From Marinobacter sp. THAF197a (GTDB lineage Bacteria > Pseudomonadota > Gammaproteobacteria > Pseudomonadales > Oleiphilaceae), in assembly GCF_009363275.1 (NCBI RefSeq), contig NZ_CP045324.1, positions 2,294,001 to 2,358,000 of the forward strand: 64,000 nucleotides of DNA, given 5' to 3'. Below, in pieces: positions 44,092 through 53,312 of this stretch. The notes under the pieces are model-generated. The model was not told the DNA's origin and did not search any database. It saw only the letters and a program-made list of their open reading frames with translations. Numbering within the stretch: the stretch's first letter is position 1; every line of letters starts with the position of its first letter. Made by a program: the position numbers and the translations under genes.

Positions 44092-45090
44092 ATGCAGAGG
44101 TTATCCAGGTGGGCTCGAACGTTTCTGATCCTCGTTATCCCCTCGCTTTCCCACGCACAGCCCTCGAATTGGCAAGCCCAGGTCGAGCAAGAAGCCGCAC
44201 AACTTGACCGCCTGCACACCCTGATTGTTGCCCACAAGGGTGAAGAAATTCTGGCACTGGATTTACGGGGCCAGGGCCTGGATGCGCCCGTCAACATCAA
44301 GTCTTTGTCTAAAACGGTGTTGGCTGCACTGGTGGGTATGGGTATCAAAAACGATGTACTCGAGGGAACCAATCAGCCTGTGGTAGAAACTCTGGGCAAC
44401 CGGGTGCCAGCATCGGCCACCGAGGGTGTTGAGCGCATTACGCTCGGGCATCTGTTGTCCTTGCAAGCGGGGTTACAGCGTACCTCTGGTGGCAACTATG
44501 GGCCCTGGGTGGCCAGTAACAACTGGGTCAGCCACGTGCTTACCCAGCCCTTTGTGGATGAACCGGGCGGGCGCATGCTGTATTCCTCTGGCAGCAGCCA
44601 CCTGCTCTCGGCCGCACTCACCGAAAGCTCTGGTCGCAGCACCCTATCCCTGGCGCGGGAGTGGCTGGGGGAACCTCTGGACATAGATATCCCGCCCTGG
44701 GACCAAGACCCGCAAGGGGTTTATTTCGGCGGTAACAATATGCTGCTCTCACCCCGTGATCTGGTAAAAGTCGGCGAGCTGTATCGCAATAACGGCCGTG
44801 TGGGAGACCAACAATTGCTCCCGGAAGACTGGGTAACTGAATCCTGGAACGGTCGCGGCGAATCCGCTTACACTGATGATCCCTATGGCTATGGCTGGTT
44901 CCTGCGGCCCATGGCGGGCGAGATGGGGTACTACGGGCGCGGTTTTGGCGGCCAGGTGCTCTATGTAGTGCCATCCCTGGAACTGACCGTGGTGATGACC
45001 TCAGACCCTACCCCACCCTCGCCTGGGTCCCGTTACCTGCGGCGCCAGTTCCAGTTAATTGAAGACCACATTATTCCGGCACTGCCCTAG
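44092..45090 (+). CDS. serine hydrolase of the class C beta-lactamase/DD-peptidase fold
   Basis: 332 residues with a signal peptide (to SHAQ). The family SxxK is SLSK (about 71-74), the YxN-like tyrosine motif is YSS, and GYGWFLRP with GRGFGGQVLYV are the later fold markers. Such EstB/PBP-like enzymes hydrolyse esters, peptides or D-amino-acid bonds; true beta-lactamase activity is unlikely by subfamily. It is followed after 3 bases by the histone-deacetylase-like gene, probably one operon. Confidence 0.83.
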   Translation: MQRLSRWARTFLILVIPSLSHAQPSNWQAQVEQEAAQLDRLHTLIVAHKGEEILALDLRGQGLDAPVNIKSLSKTVLAALVGMGIKNDVLEGTNQPVVETLGNRVPASATEGVERITLGHLLSLQAGLQRTSGGNYGPWVASNNWVSHVLTQPFVDEPGGRMLYSSGSSHLLSAALTESSGRSTLSLAREWLGEPLDIDIPPWDQDPQGVYFGGNNMLLSPRDLVKVGELYRNNGRVGDQQLLPEDWVTESWNGRGESAYTDDPYGYGWFLRPMAGEMGYYGRGFGGQVLYVVPSLELTVVMTSDPTPPSPGSRYLRRQFQLIEDHIIPALP

Positions 45091-45093
45091 CGA

Positions 45094-46005
45094 ATGACCA
45101 TACCCATTGTCCATCACCCGGATTACAGCTTTCCTTTCCCGCAGAAGCACCGCTTCCCCATGGAGAAGTTCGGTCTTCTGGCGGAATACATGCGTTCCAC
45201 GGGGCTGCTCACCCGCCGCAACAGCTTTCGCCCAGCCCCTTGCCGCCAGGGCTGGCTCACACAAACCCATTGCCCGGACTACCTGTCCCGTTTCGCCCAG
45301 GGCCGGTTGACCCCGCAGGAGCAGAAGCAAGTGAACCTGCCCTGGAGCCCGGGCCTGGTGCGACGTACGTTTCTGGCGCCCTCCGGCACCGTGCTTGCCG
45401 CGCAACTGGCCCTGCACCACGGCATTGCCTGCCATCTTGCCGGCGGCACCCATCACGCCCATTTCGATTACGCCTCCGGGTTCTGCATCCTCAATGACCT
45501 GGCGATTGCTGCCAACGTGCTGCTTGGGCAAGAAGGCATCAACAGGGTGCTGGTCTTCGATTTGGATGTGCACCAGGGGGATGGCACCGCAGCCCTGCTC
45601 GCCAACACACCAGGGGCATTCACCTGTTCCATCCACTGCGAACGTAATTTCCCCTTTGAAAAACAAATGAGTGATCTGGACGTGGCGCTGCCCGATGGCA
45701 TGGGTGATGAAGACTATCTGACGGTTGTTCACGAAACCCTAAAACAGGCGTTGGCGCTGTCCAAGCCAGACATCGTGCTCTACGACGCCGGTGTGGATGT
45801 GTACGAGGGCGATCCCCTTGGCAAGCTCAACATATCGGAGCAAGGTATTCGTCAGCGGGACCGGCTTGTGCTGGGGGAACTCAAGCGCCGGGGTATTCCC
45901 GTGGCTACGGTGATTGGTGGTGGCTATGATGACAACCGGGCCAACCTCGCAAGACGGCACGGGATTGTGGTGGAAGAGGCCTGTCGGGTATTTACGGGCA
46001 GCTGA
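45094..46005 (+). CDS. histone deacetylase-family zinc hydrolase
   Basis: 303 residues with the deacetylase blocks LAGGTHHAHFDYASGFCILNDLA, VLVFDLDVHQGDGTA and VLYDAGVDVYEGD, which provide the zinc ligands, and GGGYDDN near the end. Bacterial members remove acetyl groups from polyamines or other small amines, or from protein lysines; the substrate here is unknown. Three bases after the serine hydrolase gene. Confidence 0.9.
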   Translation: MTIPIVHHPDYSFPFPQKHRFPMEKFGLLAEYMRSTGLLTRRNSFRPAPCRQGWLTQTHCPDYLSRFAQGRLTPQEQKQVNLPWSPGLVRRTFLAPSGTVLAAQLALHHGIACHLAGGTHHAHFDYASGFCILNDLAIAANVLLGQEGINRVLVFDLDVHQGDGTAALLANTPGAFTCSIHCERNFPFEKQMSDLDVALPDGMGDEDYLTVVHETLKQALALSKPDIVLYDAGVDVYEGDPLGKLNISEQGIRQRDRLVLGELKRRGIPVATVIGGGYDDNRANLARRHGIVVEEACRVFTGS

Positions 46006-46147
46006 TGAGGAAGCGATGCTGTCTCCACCCCATCCAGCGGAACTTTGGCCTATGATTAACATCAAAGTTCGTTTAACACGATAACAAGAATTCATAGCCG
46101 CAGGGAGCACCGCGTCGCATTTCCCCGGCCCCATCGGGAGCCATCAC

Positions 46148-47485
46148 GTGCGCCACCCGTTTCAGAAAGCGTTCAACATTCGCCGCCACGAAATCGTTCC
46201 GGTGTTCCTGGCTGTGTTCTATTTTTTCTGTGTGCTGACGGCGCTGATGGTATTGCGCCCTGCCCGCGAAGCGTTGGGGATGCAGGGCGGCATTGATGCA
46301 GTGCGCTGGCTGTTTGTTGGCACCGCAGTGATAACGCTGGCCGTTAACCCGGTCTTTGGCTGGCTGGTCAGCCACCTGCCTCGCCGCTTGTTTATAACCG
46401 CTACCTACCTGTTTTTCAGTTTCACCCTGCTGGTGTTCTACAGCCTGATGACGCTAACCCCGGAAGTGATCGGGGTGACCACCGGGCAGGTGTTCTATGT
46501 GTGGTTTAGCGTGTTCAACCTGTTTGTCACCATGGTGTTCTGGGCGTTGATGGCCGACCGCTTCTCGTTTGACCAGGGTAAGCGCTTCTTTGGTTTGATT
46601 GCAGTGGGGGGAACGCTGGGTGCCATATTTGGGCCGTGGTTGGCGGGGCGACTGGCAGAGCCTCTGGGCACTCCGGCTCTGCTGCTGGTCTCGGCCGGGT
46701 TTCTGGTGCTGGCGCTGATTGCGGCCTGGGTGCTCACCGGCCTGCAACCCCATAACCCGGCAGAACGCAAAGACCCGGAAGATCCGCCCGCCGTTGATGA
46801 ACATGAACGCATTGGTGGCAGTGCCTGGGAGGGCTTCCGGGCAGTGTTCAAGTCCCGGTATTTGATGGGGATTGCCGCCTATGTGGTGATTCTGGCCATC
46901 ATGGCGACGTTTATCTATTTCACCCGCCTGCATATGGTGGCAGCCATGGAAGGCAGTACAGACCTGCGCACCACCCTTTTTGCCCGCATCGACCTGATTA
47001 CCCAGGTGGCGACCCTGGTGATGCAGGCGCTGGTGGCCGGGCACCTGATGAAGCGTTTGGGGGTTTCCCTGACGCTGGCCTTGCTGCCGCTGACCGCTGC
47101 CCTGGGCTTTATCGGGCTGGCCATTGTTGGCTCCTTTGCGGCGCTGGTGGTGCTCGAAGCCTCGTTCCGGGCTGTTCAGAGAGCCTTGATGCGGCCCGCC
47201 CGGGAAACCCTGTTTACCGTGACCACACGGGAAGAAAAGTACAAGGCAAAGGCGTTTATCGACACCTTTGTTTACCGGGCCGGTGATGTGGTCGGCGCCC
47301 AGACCGAAGGCCTGCTGGCCCGGCTGGGCATGGGCCTTGCGGCCATTGCCACCGTGGCTGTGCCACTGGCCCTGGTTTGGGCCGGCCTGGCGCTCTGGCT
47401 GGGTAAGAGCCAGCGGCAGAAAGCCATTGCGGCTTCACCAATGATCCAAGGAACACGAGGAGAACCACGCCATGATATCCCGTAG
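46148..47485 (+). CDS. NTT/MFS-type membrane transporter
   Basis: 445 residues, about twelve hydrophobic helices with a charged cytoplasmic loop near residues 200-225 (AERKDPEDPPAVDEHERIG). The segments YFFCVLTALMVLRPAREAL and GKRFFGLIAVGGTLGAIFGPWLAGRL look like the COG3202 (ADP/ATP-translocase-related) branch in free-living bacteria. Substrate unknown. Overlaps the next gene by 14 bases. Confidence 0.8.
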   Translation: MRHPFQKAFNIRRHEIVPVFLAVFYFFCVLTALMVLRPAREALGMQGGIDAVRWLFVGTAVITLAVNPVFGWLVSHLPRRLFITATYLFFSFTLLVFYSLMTLTPEVIGVTTGQVFYVWFSVFNLFVTMVFWALMADRFSFDQGKRFFGLIAVGGTLGAIFGPWLAGRLAEPLGTPALLLVSAGFLVLALIAAWVLTGLQPHNPAERKDPEDPPAVDEHERIGGSAWEGFRAVFKSRYLMGIAAYVVILAIMATFIYFTRLHMVAAMEGSTDLRTTLFARIDLITQVATLVMQALVAGHLMKRLGVSLTLALLPLTAALGFIGLAIVGSFAALVVLEASFRAVQRALMRPARETLFTVTTREEKYKAKAFIDTFVYRAGDVVGAQTEGLLARLGMGLAAIATVAVPLALVWAGLALWLGKSQRQKAIAASPMIQGTRGEPRHDIP

Positions 47486-48419
47486 AGCTTATCTGAAACT
47501 GGCCATGGCCGCCGGCGTTACACTGGCAGCCAGGCCCAGCCTGCTGTGGGCTGAGGCAGACCGCAAACTGGAGCTGATTACCCGCCCCATTCCCTCATCC
47601 GGCGAGCGTTTGCCGGGGATTGGCCTTGGCAGTTCCGCAACTTTTTCCAGCACTGCCCGTAGTGAAGACCTGGATGCACTTCGGGAAGTGCTGGGAGCCC
47701 TGGTGAAGGAAGGCGGTACCGTATTTGATACCGCCCCCAGTTATGGTGCTTCCGAAGCAGTCGCTGCGCGTATCGCCAATGAGCAGGGCATCGCCAACAA
47801 GCTGTTCTGGGCCACGAAACTGAATGTGGCGGGGCGCGGTGGTGGCAAGGCAGACCCGGATCAGGCACGGGCGCAACTGGAAACGTCATTCGAGCGGATC
47901 GGAAAAGACCCTATTGATCTTATCCAGGTGCACAACATGGCGGACATTCCCACGCAGTTGGGCATGCTTAAGGAATACCGGGCTGAAGGCCGGGTGCGTT
48001 ATATCGGCGTGACCACCACCTTCCCCCAGCAGTACCAAGGCCTGGAACGGGTAATAGAGCAAGAGCCCATCGATTTTATCGGTGTCGACTACGCGATTGA
48101 TAACCGCACCATGGAGGAGCGCATCCTGCCTCTGGCGCGGGACAAGGGTATTGCTGTACTGATCTACGCGCCCTTTGGTCGCACTCGCCTGTGGGACAAG
48201 GTGCGGGGCAAAGAGGTGCCGCGTTGGGCGGCAGAGTTCGATGCCCATACCTGGGGCCAGTTCTTCCTCAAGTTTGTACTGGCACACCCGGTGGTGACCG
48301 CTGCCACACCCGCCACCAGCAGGGCCCGCCACATGATCGACAACATGGGCGCAGCAATGGGCCGGCTGCCGGATGATGAGATGCGACAACGGATGATTGC
48401 GCACATTGAAAGCCTGTAA
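47472..48419 (+). CDS. aldo/keto reductase with N-terminal export signal
   Basis: 315 residues. The start ISRRAYLKLAMAAGVTLAA has a twin-Arg followed by a hydrophobic stretch, Tat-like, so the enzyme may be periplasmic. The AKR barrel blocks are VFDTAPSYGASEAVAARI, IDLIQVHNM, GRVRYIGVTT and QFFLKFVLAHPVVTAATPATSR. The catalytic Tyr is probably in the APSYG segment. NADPH use in the periplasm would be odd, so the signal may matter. Overlaps the transporter gene by 14 bases. Confidence 0.85.
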   Translation: MISRRAYLKLAMAAGVTLAARPSLLWAEADRKLELITRPIPSSGERLPGIGLGSSATFSSTARSEDLDALREVLGALVKEGGTVFDTAPSYGASEAVAARIANEQGIANKLFWATKLNVAGRGGGKADPDQARAQLETSFERIGKDPIDLIQVHNMADIPTQLGMLKEYRAEGRVRYIGVTTTFPQQYQGLERVIEQEPIDFIGVDYAIDNRTMEERILPLARDKGIAVLIYAPFGRTRLWDKVRGKEVPRWAAEFDAHTWGQFFLKFVLAHPVVTAATPATSRARHMIDNMGAAMGRLPDDEMRQRMIAHIESL

Positions 48420-48541
48420 CAAGGCGCTTGACTCAGGTAATTCAAAGGCTGGATTTTCCTGCGGTTGTCGGTATGCTGACTGGAGTAGCGGGTTTATGGG
48501 TTATTAACCCGCGCTCCAACACAGGTACACACTGAGTCATC

Positions 48542-49027
48542 ATGAGCACAATCACGTCGATCACTATTCGCAAGTACCGTATTCAGGATTTGAGCCCGGT
48601 GGTTCGCCTGTTTACCGATTCCGTGCATGAACTCACGGCCGGCGCCTATGACGAAACCCAGCGGTTTGCCTGGGCCTCCCGTACGCCGCACCTGGATACC
48701 TGGCGGCAAAGGCTGGAGTCACTGGAAACCCTGGTGGCGGAAGAAGGCCAGGACCTGGCCGGGTTTATCTCCTACGATGACGACGGCACCATTGATCTGG
48801 TGTTTACTGCCCCTAACTATGCCCGTCGTGGCATTGCCTCCACGCTGTATCATGAAGCGGAACAGCAACTGATTGCCAAAGGCGCAAAAGAGTTGAAAAC
48901 CGAAGCCAGCGTAGTGGCCAAGCCCTTCTTTGAACGCCACGGTTTTGAGGTGGTGGATGAACAGCGGGTGACGGTTCGCGGGGCTCAGTTCCTGCGCTAC
49001 AACATGCGCAAGGACCTAACGGCGTAA
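48542..49027 (+). CDS. GNAT acetyltransferase
   Basis: 161 residues. TIRKYRIQDLSPVVRLFTDSVHEL start, FISYDDDGTIDLVFTAPNYARRGIASTLYHEAE (acetyl-CoA loop RRGIAS) and SVVAKPFFERHGFEVV. Similar in plan to small YafP-like acetyltransferases. Substrate unknown; single gene. Confidence 0.85.
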   Translation: MSTITSITIRKYRIQDLSPVVRLFTDSVHELTAGAYDETQRFAWASRTPHLDTWRQRLESLETLVAEEGQDLAGFISYDDDGTIDLVFTAPNYARRGIASTLYHEAEQQLIAKGAKELKTEASVVAKPFFERHGFEVVDEQRVTVRGAQFLRYNMRKDLTA

Positions 49028-49079
49028 TCCGGCGGGCAGCCATTGCGGCTGCCCCCTCAACGAATGCAAATGGTGCAAT

Positions 49080-49958
49080 TCAGCCTTGAAGTGAGGCCGG
49101 CAACCAACGCTTCTTGGCCTTCTCCACCAGATCCCGGGCATCGTTGTCCCAGGGGTGGAAGTTCGGGCTGTAATACTTCAGGTAGGACGGAATCAGTTTG
49201 CGGAAGACCCCCGGTCTGCCCCACATGTAGTTCAGGCCCTTGGCCCAGGATTTCAGGTTGCCCAGCTGGCCATCGGCTTTCATCAGTTGTACCAGGTGAA
49301 CGGTGCTGAACAGCGGGAACATCACGCTGACAAACATCATTTCGGTTACCCGAATGAACTCGCTGCCGCCCACGCTCTTGTACACATCAAATGCGACGGC
49401 CTTGTGCTCGGACTCCTCAATGGCGTGCCAGGCCCAGACCGGCGCAATGCGCGGGTCCATTTCTTCCAAGGCATCATATTTAAGCAGGAACTCCTCCGCC
49501 ATCAGAGCAGTAAAGTGTTCCACCGCAACGGTGTGCGCCAGCTGGCGCTCCGGGGTGAAGCGTTTGCGCATCCAGTTCATGAACCACTGGACTTCCCGCT
49601 CAAGCCGGCTGAGGTTAACCCCCCGCTCTTCAAGGAAGCCGTTCATCATTTTATGCTCTTTCGAGTGGTGAGCTTCCTGGCCGATGAACGCGCGAATCGC
49701 TTTTTTCAGTTCGGGATCGGTAATCTGGTTCTGGTAGTGGCGAACGGTATCAATGAAGAATCTCTCTCCCGGCGGGAAGCTGGCAGACAACGCCGCCAGC
49801 AAAAGGGTTTTCGCCGGGTCGTTGTCCCACCAGTACCTTGGCAGGTCCTCCGGAAACTCGAAATCCGGGCTGCGTACTTCCGGTAGAAATCCAGGGGGCG
49901 TTGCGGTCCGGTAGGCTGCATTGCTGGTTTTCTTGATCTGTGACACTGGCGCGTTCAT
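49080..49958 (-). CDS. ferritin-like di-iron protein, PF10118 ('metal-dependent hydrolase') family
   Basis: 292 residues, largely helical. The order of likely ligands fits a di-iron four-helix bundle: Glu65 (PPGERFF), Glu95 with His98 (QEAHHSKEH), Glu147 (AVEHF), and Glu182 with His185 (EESEH). This gives two ExxH motifs plus two further Glu, as in ferritin-like oxygenases. The family label is 'metal-dependent hydrolase', but no hydrolase motif is apparent. It lies 126 bases downstream of the acyl-ACP-reductase-like gene on the same strand. I infer an oxygen-activating or aldehyde-related activity; unproven. Confidence 0.75.
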   Translation of the reverse strand: MNAPVSQIKKTSNAAYRTATPPGFLPEVRSPDFEFPEDLPRYWWDNDPAKTLLLAALSASFPPGERFFIDTVRHYQNQITDPELKKAIRAFIGQEAHHSKEHKMMNGFLEERGVNLSRLEREVQWFMNWMRKRFTPERQLAHTVAVEHFTALMAEEFLLKYDALEEMDPRIAPVWAWHAIEESEHKAVAFDVYKSVGGSEFIRVTEMMFVSVMFPLFSTVHLVQLMKADGQLGNLKSWAKGLNYMWGRPGVFRKLIPSYLKYYSPNFHPWDNDARDLVEKAKKRWLPASLQG

Positions 49959-50084
49959 GGCAGAACTCTCCCGAAGCCATTCGTTTATTGCGTAGTCAAC
50001 AGGCTACGCTGCTCCGAGAGTGGGCGGCAGGTGTTTGTGGGCCAAAATCCACCGTTACCCACACTCTTCAGGCCTTTGCCTGGT

Positions 50085-52139
50085 TCAGGCCGGTTCCGTG
50101 ACATGGGCGGCCAAGGTGCGCACTCTCTCGAAATCTTCCTCGGTAAACACCCCGTTAACGCCGGATACAGCCGCCAGCTCCATGCCGTGTTTCAGGCCCA
50201 GTTTGTATATTTCCCGCACCTTTTCCCATTCAATGTTCCGGCCCAGGGTGAAATTCTCGAACCTTGCCTCGAGCGCCAACACGATGGTTTCTGCCAGGCA
50301 GGCATAGGCAATGCCCTTGGGCAGGCCGATGTCTTTCATTTTCACGATGCCAGGCAGTTTGATCTCTCCAGATTCAATCACCAGCACATCGGGCCGCTTG
50401 GCCACGTCTTCCGCCGGTATATCCAGGGGCCTGGCCACGTCTGTGATCACGCAGCCGGGTTTCACCTGCATGATGTCCAGAATACGTTTACCGGCGCCGG
50501 AGGTGGCAGTGACCACCATGTCCATATCACCCAGGTCACGGTTGGTGGTGGCGGCCACATGTACGATGGCGCCGGGGGTTTCCTGTTCAATGCTTTCTTT
50601 AAGGGATAACAACTTGGCCGCTTCCGGTGCCACCAGGTAGATTTCATCCACGGCCTTGGCCAACAACCGGGCGCAGACAGAGCCGATAGCGCCGGTGGCG
50701 CCGACAACCATGGCTTTGCCGGCCATCTTACCGCTCTTGCCAATGCTGACACGGCCAATCCTCTTCGCCGCATCGTGGGCCGCCCAAAGAGCGCCCGAGG
50801 CGCTGTAGCTGTTACCGGTGGTGATGGGCAGCGGTGCCCGCTTGGCCACGGTGATCCCCGCATCGCCCACTACCTTGGTGAACGCCCCCAGCCCCATGAT
50901 CTGGGCGCCCAGTTTCTTCGCCAGATTCGCCGCCGCCAGCAATCGGCTGTAGGTGAATTCCGGGTCGTGGTCCATGATTTCCCTGGGTGTGCCGCCTACG
51001 GTGATCAGCCAGCCTTCCACCTCATCGCCGGTGGGCGACTGGATGCCCGAAACCTTGGAGTAAACAAACGGAGGCGTGTAGGCAATGGCCTTTTCCACAA
51101 GGTTCATCACCGCCGGTGGCGACACGCTCGCTACCCAATCCAGGGGCGGGGTTTTGGTCAGGTATTGCTGAGACAACGGGTGAATCACAAAGGCAAAGCG
51201 GTTGATCCGACGGTAGCCGTTCGGGTACAGGATGCGGGGCTCTACGCCCAACTGTTCAATCACGTCCAGGAAATCGTCCGCACCCAGTTGCTCCGGTGTG
51301 CGGGACAGAGCCGCACTGATCATCGCCTCCATCACGTTGACCCCCACCGGGCGGCCTGCCAGCCAGGGGCTGTAATCCACCACCATGGCAACGCGCCGGG
51401 AGCGGAACCAGTCCAGGGCGGATGTGGTGACTCTGGAGGTAATCACAGTTTTGCCATCCAGTTCCTTCTCGGAAAACACTTCAAGATCTCCCATAGCACC
51501 AACGATCACATGGCAGTCTTTTACCGCCTTATGCAACGAGCCGCTGATCAGCTTCTCCCCCATGCGGTACAGGGGGCTTCGGTGCAATCGTTCTATAACC
51601 CTGACGGCGTTGGGGCTGAACATCACCGGGGCCGTGAGCTTGGTATAGGCTTCGAGCTGGTTAAGCGAATTGAGTAGCCGGGGCACGCCAAAGTCCAGGT
51701 ATGGATCGGCGAAGAACAGGTTGTCGGTATGCTCAGACAAGGCCCTGGCAATGCGGAATCCGGCCTGGCCATTGAGGAACAACACCCGGGCGTTATCGAA
51801 AAAGTGGCCCAGCTCTGTCTGGGTATGGCGAACCGCCCACTCCTGGAGGATGCCCCGCAATCCCGCCCCGGTGGTGATCGGTTTGTCTGGCACGCAGGCT
51901 TCCAGCCTGGCGGTATCCGGGTGTTCAAGCTGCTCACGGCCCACCTGGTAGTGGTCGTGAATCATGCTCAGGCCAATGGCATCAGCCTGTGCGCGAATCG
52001 AATCGAGAACAGCCTCGGCCCGATCAAGATTGCCATCGGTACCCACTCGCACCACGCGAAACGTATGACCCAGAAATTCGGTTTCCAGCTCATAGTCGTA
52101 CTCAGACGATCCCTGGCTGACGCTGACGACGGTTTTCAT
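50085..52139 (-). CDS. long dehydrogenase with C-terminal acyl-ACP reductase-like half
   Basis: 684 residues. Residues about 405-660 align by eye with cyanobacterial acyl-ACP reductase (AAR): IMGLGAFTKVV, TTGNSYS (440-446), the Rossmann motif VVGATGAIGS (478-487), and GIAYACLAET (609-618), whose Cys614 takes the place of the AAR cysteine in FACFAEA. The following FENFTLGRN also matches. The N-terminal about 400 residues are extra and may hold a second domain with FLNGQAGFRIARALSE. AAR makes fatty aldehyde from acyl-ACP with NADPH. The product here is inferred, not shown. It sits next to a ferritin-like gene. Confidence 0.7.
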   Translation of the reverse strand: MKTVVSVSQGSSEYDYELETEFLGHTFRVVRVGTDGNLDRAEAVLDSIRAQADAIGLSMIHDHYQVGREQLEHPDTARLEACVPDKPITTGAGLRGILQEWAVRHTQTELGHFFDNARVLFLNGQAGFRIARALSEHTDNLFFADPYLDFGVPRLLNSLNQLEAYTKLTAPVMFSPNAVRVIERLHRSPLYRMGEKLISGSLHKAVKDCHVIVGAMGDLEVFSEKELDGKTVITSRVTTSALDWFRSRRVAMVVDYSPWLAGRPVGVNVMEAMISAALSRTPEQLGADDFLDVIEQLGVEPRILYPNGYRRINRFAFVIHPLSQQYLTKTPPLDWVASVSPPAVMNLVEKAIAYTPPFVYSKVSGIQSPTGDEVEGWLITVGGTPREIMDHDPEFTYSRLLAAANLAKKLGAQIMGLGAFTKVVGDAGITVAKRAPLPITTGNSYSASGALWAAHDAAKRIGRVSIGKSGKMAGKAMVVGATGAIGSVCARLLAKAVDEIYLVAPEAAKLLSLKESIEQETPGAIVHVAATTNRDLGDMDMVVTATSGAGKRILDIMQVKPGCVITDVARPLDIPAEDVAKRPDVLVIESGEIKLPGIVKMKDIGLPKGIAYACLAETIVLALEARFENFTLGRNIEWEKVREIYKLGLKHGMELAAVSGVNGVFTEEDFERVRTLAAHVTEPA

Positions 52140-52286
52140 GGCGGGCTCCAGTATGATCTTGTTATGCCTTAAGTCTAGAAGCTGCGATGCTTTCCCGCCT
52201 TAGCCCAGATCAAATAACAGCCGGGCTTTTTGAGACTACACTGAATACATCTCGACCACTGCAGAATCAGCAACCAAGGAGGAGCC

Positions 52287-53306
52287 ATGAGCGTTAAACA
52301 GGAGCTGTTAGCCACCATTGCCGACCTGGTCCAGCCGGGCAAAGGTATTCTCGCGGCAGATGAGAGCGCCCCAACCATTGCCAAACGGTTCAAGGCGGTG
52401 GGCGTTGAATCCACGGAAGCCACCCGGCGCGAATACCGCAGCATCATCTTTTCCACACCAAGGCTTGGAGCGCACGTAAGCGGCGTTATTCTGTACGAGG
52501 AAACGCTGGAGCAACTGAGCCTGGACGATGTGGCCATCCCCAAGCTGCTGGCCAGCCAGGGCATTGTTCCTGGCATCAAGGTGGACCAGGGCAAAGGCCC
52601 GCTGGTAAACGCCCCGGGCGATGAAATCACCTACGGGCTGGATGGCCTTGGCACGCGCCTGGAGCACTACAAATCCATGGGCGCGCGCTTTGCCAAGTGG
52701 CGGGATGTGTTCCATATCTCCGACACCCTGCCCTCGTTCCAGGCGATCAAATCCAATGCCGAGGTGCTGGCCCGCTACGCCGCCGTATGCCAGTCCATGG
52801 GCATAGTGCCCATTGTGGAACCGGAGGTTCTGATCGATGGCAACCACAGCATCGAACGCGCGGCGGAAGTCAGTGAAGATGTGTTGCTGGAAGTGTTCAA
52901 GGCACTGCACCGCCACCGGGTGGACCTGGAAACCATGGTGCTGAAACCCAGTATGGTGACACCGGGCAAAGAAACGGGCAAAGCCAGCCCGGAACAGGTT
53001 GCCGAGGCGACTCTGAGCGTGTTCCGGCGGGTGGTGCCGGCGGCTGTACCGGGCATATTCTTCCTGTCCGGTGGCCAAACCCCGGAGGAATCCACCGAAA
53101 ACCTGAACGCCCTGAACAGCATGGGTTATCACCCCTGGGAGCTTAGCTTTTCCTACGGCCGGGCCCTGCAGGAGCCAGCGCAGAAAGCCTGGGCCGGTAA
53201 GCTGGACAACGCAGACAAAGCCCAGGCGGCCATGAAAAAACGGGCCAGGCTTAATGGCCTGGCCCGTTCCGGCAGTTACTCTCCAGAGCTGGAGAGCTCT
53301 GACTAA
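52287..53306 (+). CDS. fructose-bisphosphate aldolase, class I
   Basis: 339 residues, the length of the eukaryote-type class I enzyme. Start GKGILAADESAPTIAKRF, IVPGIKVDQGKG, and the Schiff-base lysine in MVLKPSMVTPG (about residue 225), with FLSGGQTPEE. It interconverts fructose-1,6-bisphosphate and triose phosphates without a metal. AAGGAGGAG precedes the ATG. Divergent from the acyl-ACP-reductase-like gene. Confidence 0.94.
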   Translation: MSVKQELLATIADLVQPGKGILAADESAPTIAKRFKAVGVESTEATRREYRSIIFSTPRLGAHVSGVILYEETLEQLSLDDVAIPKLLASQGIVPGIKVDQGKGPLVNAPGDEITYGLDGLGTRLEHYKSMGARFAKWRDVFHISDTLPSFQAIKSNAEVLARYAAVCQSMGIVPIVEPEVLIDGNHSIERAAEVSEDVLLEVFKALHRHRVDLETMVLKPSMVTPGKETGKASPEQVAEATLSVFRRVVPAAVPGIFFLSGGQTPEESTENLNALNSMGYHPWELSFSYGRALQEPAQKAWAGKLDNADKAQAAMKKRARLNGLARSGSYSPELESSD

Positions 53307-53312
53307 AGCGCT

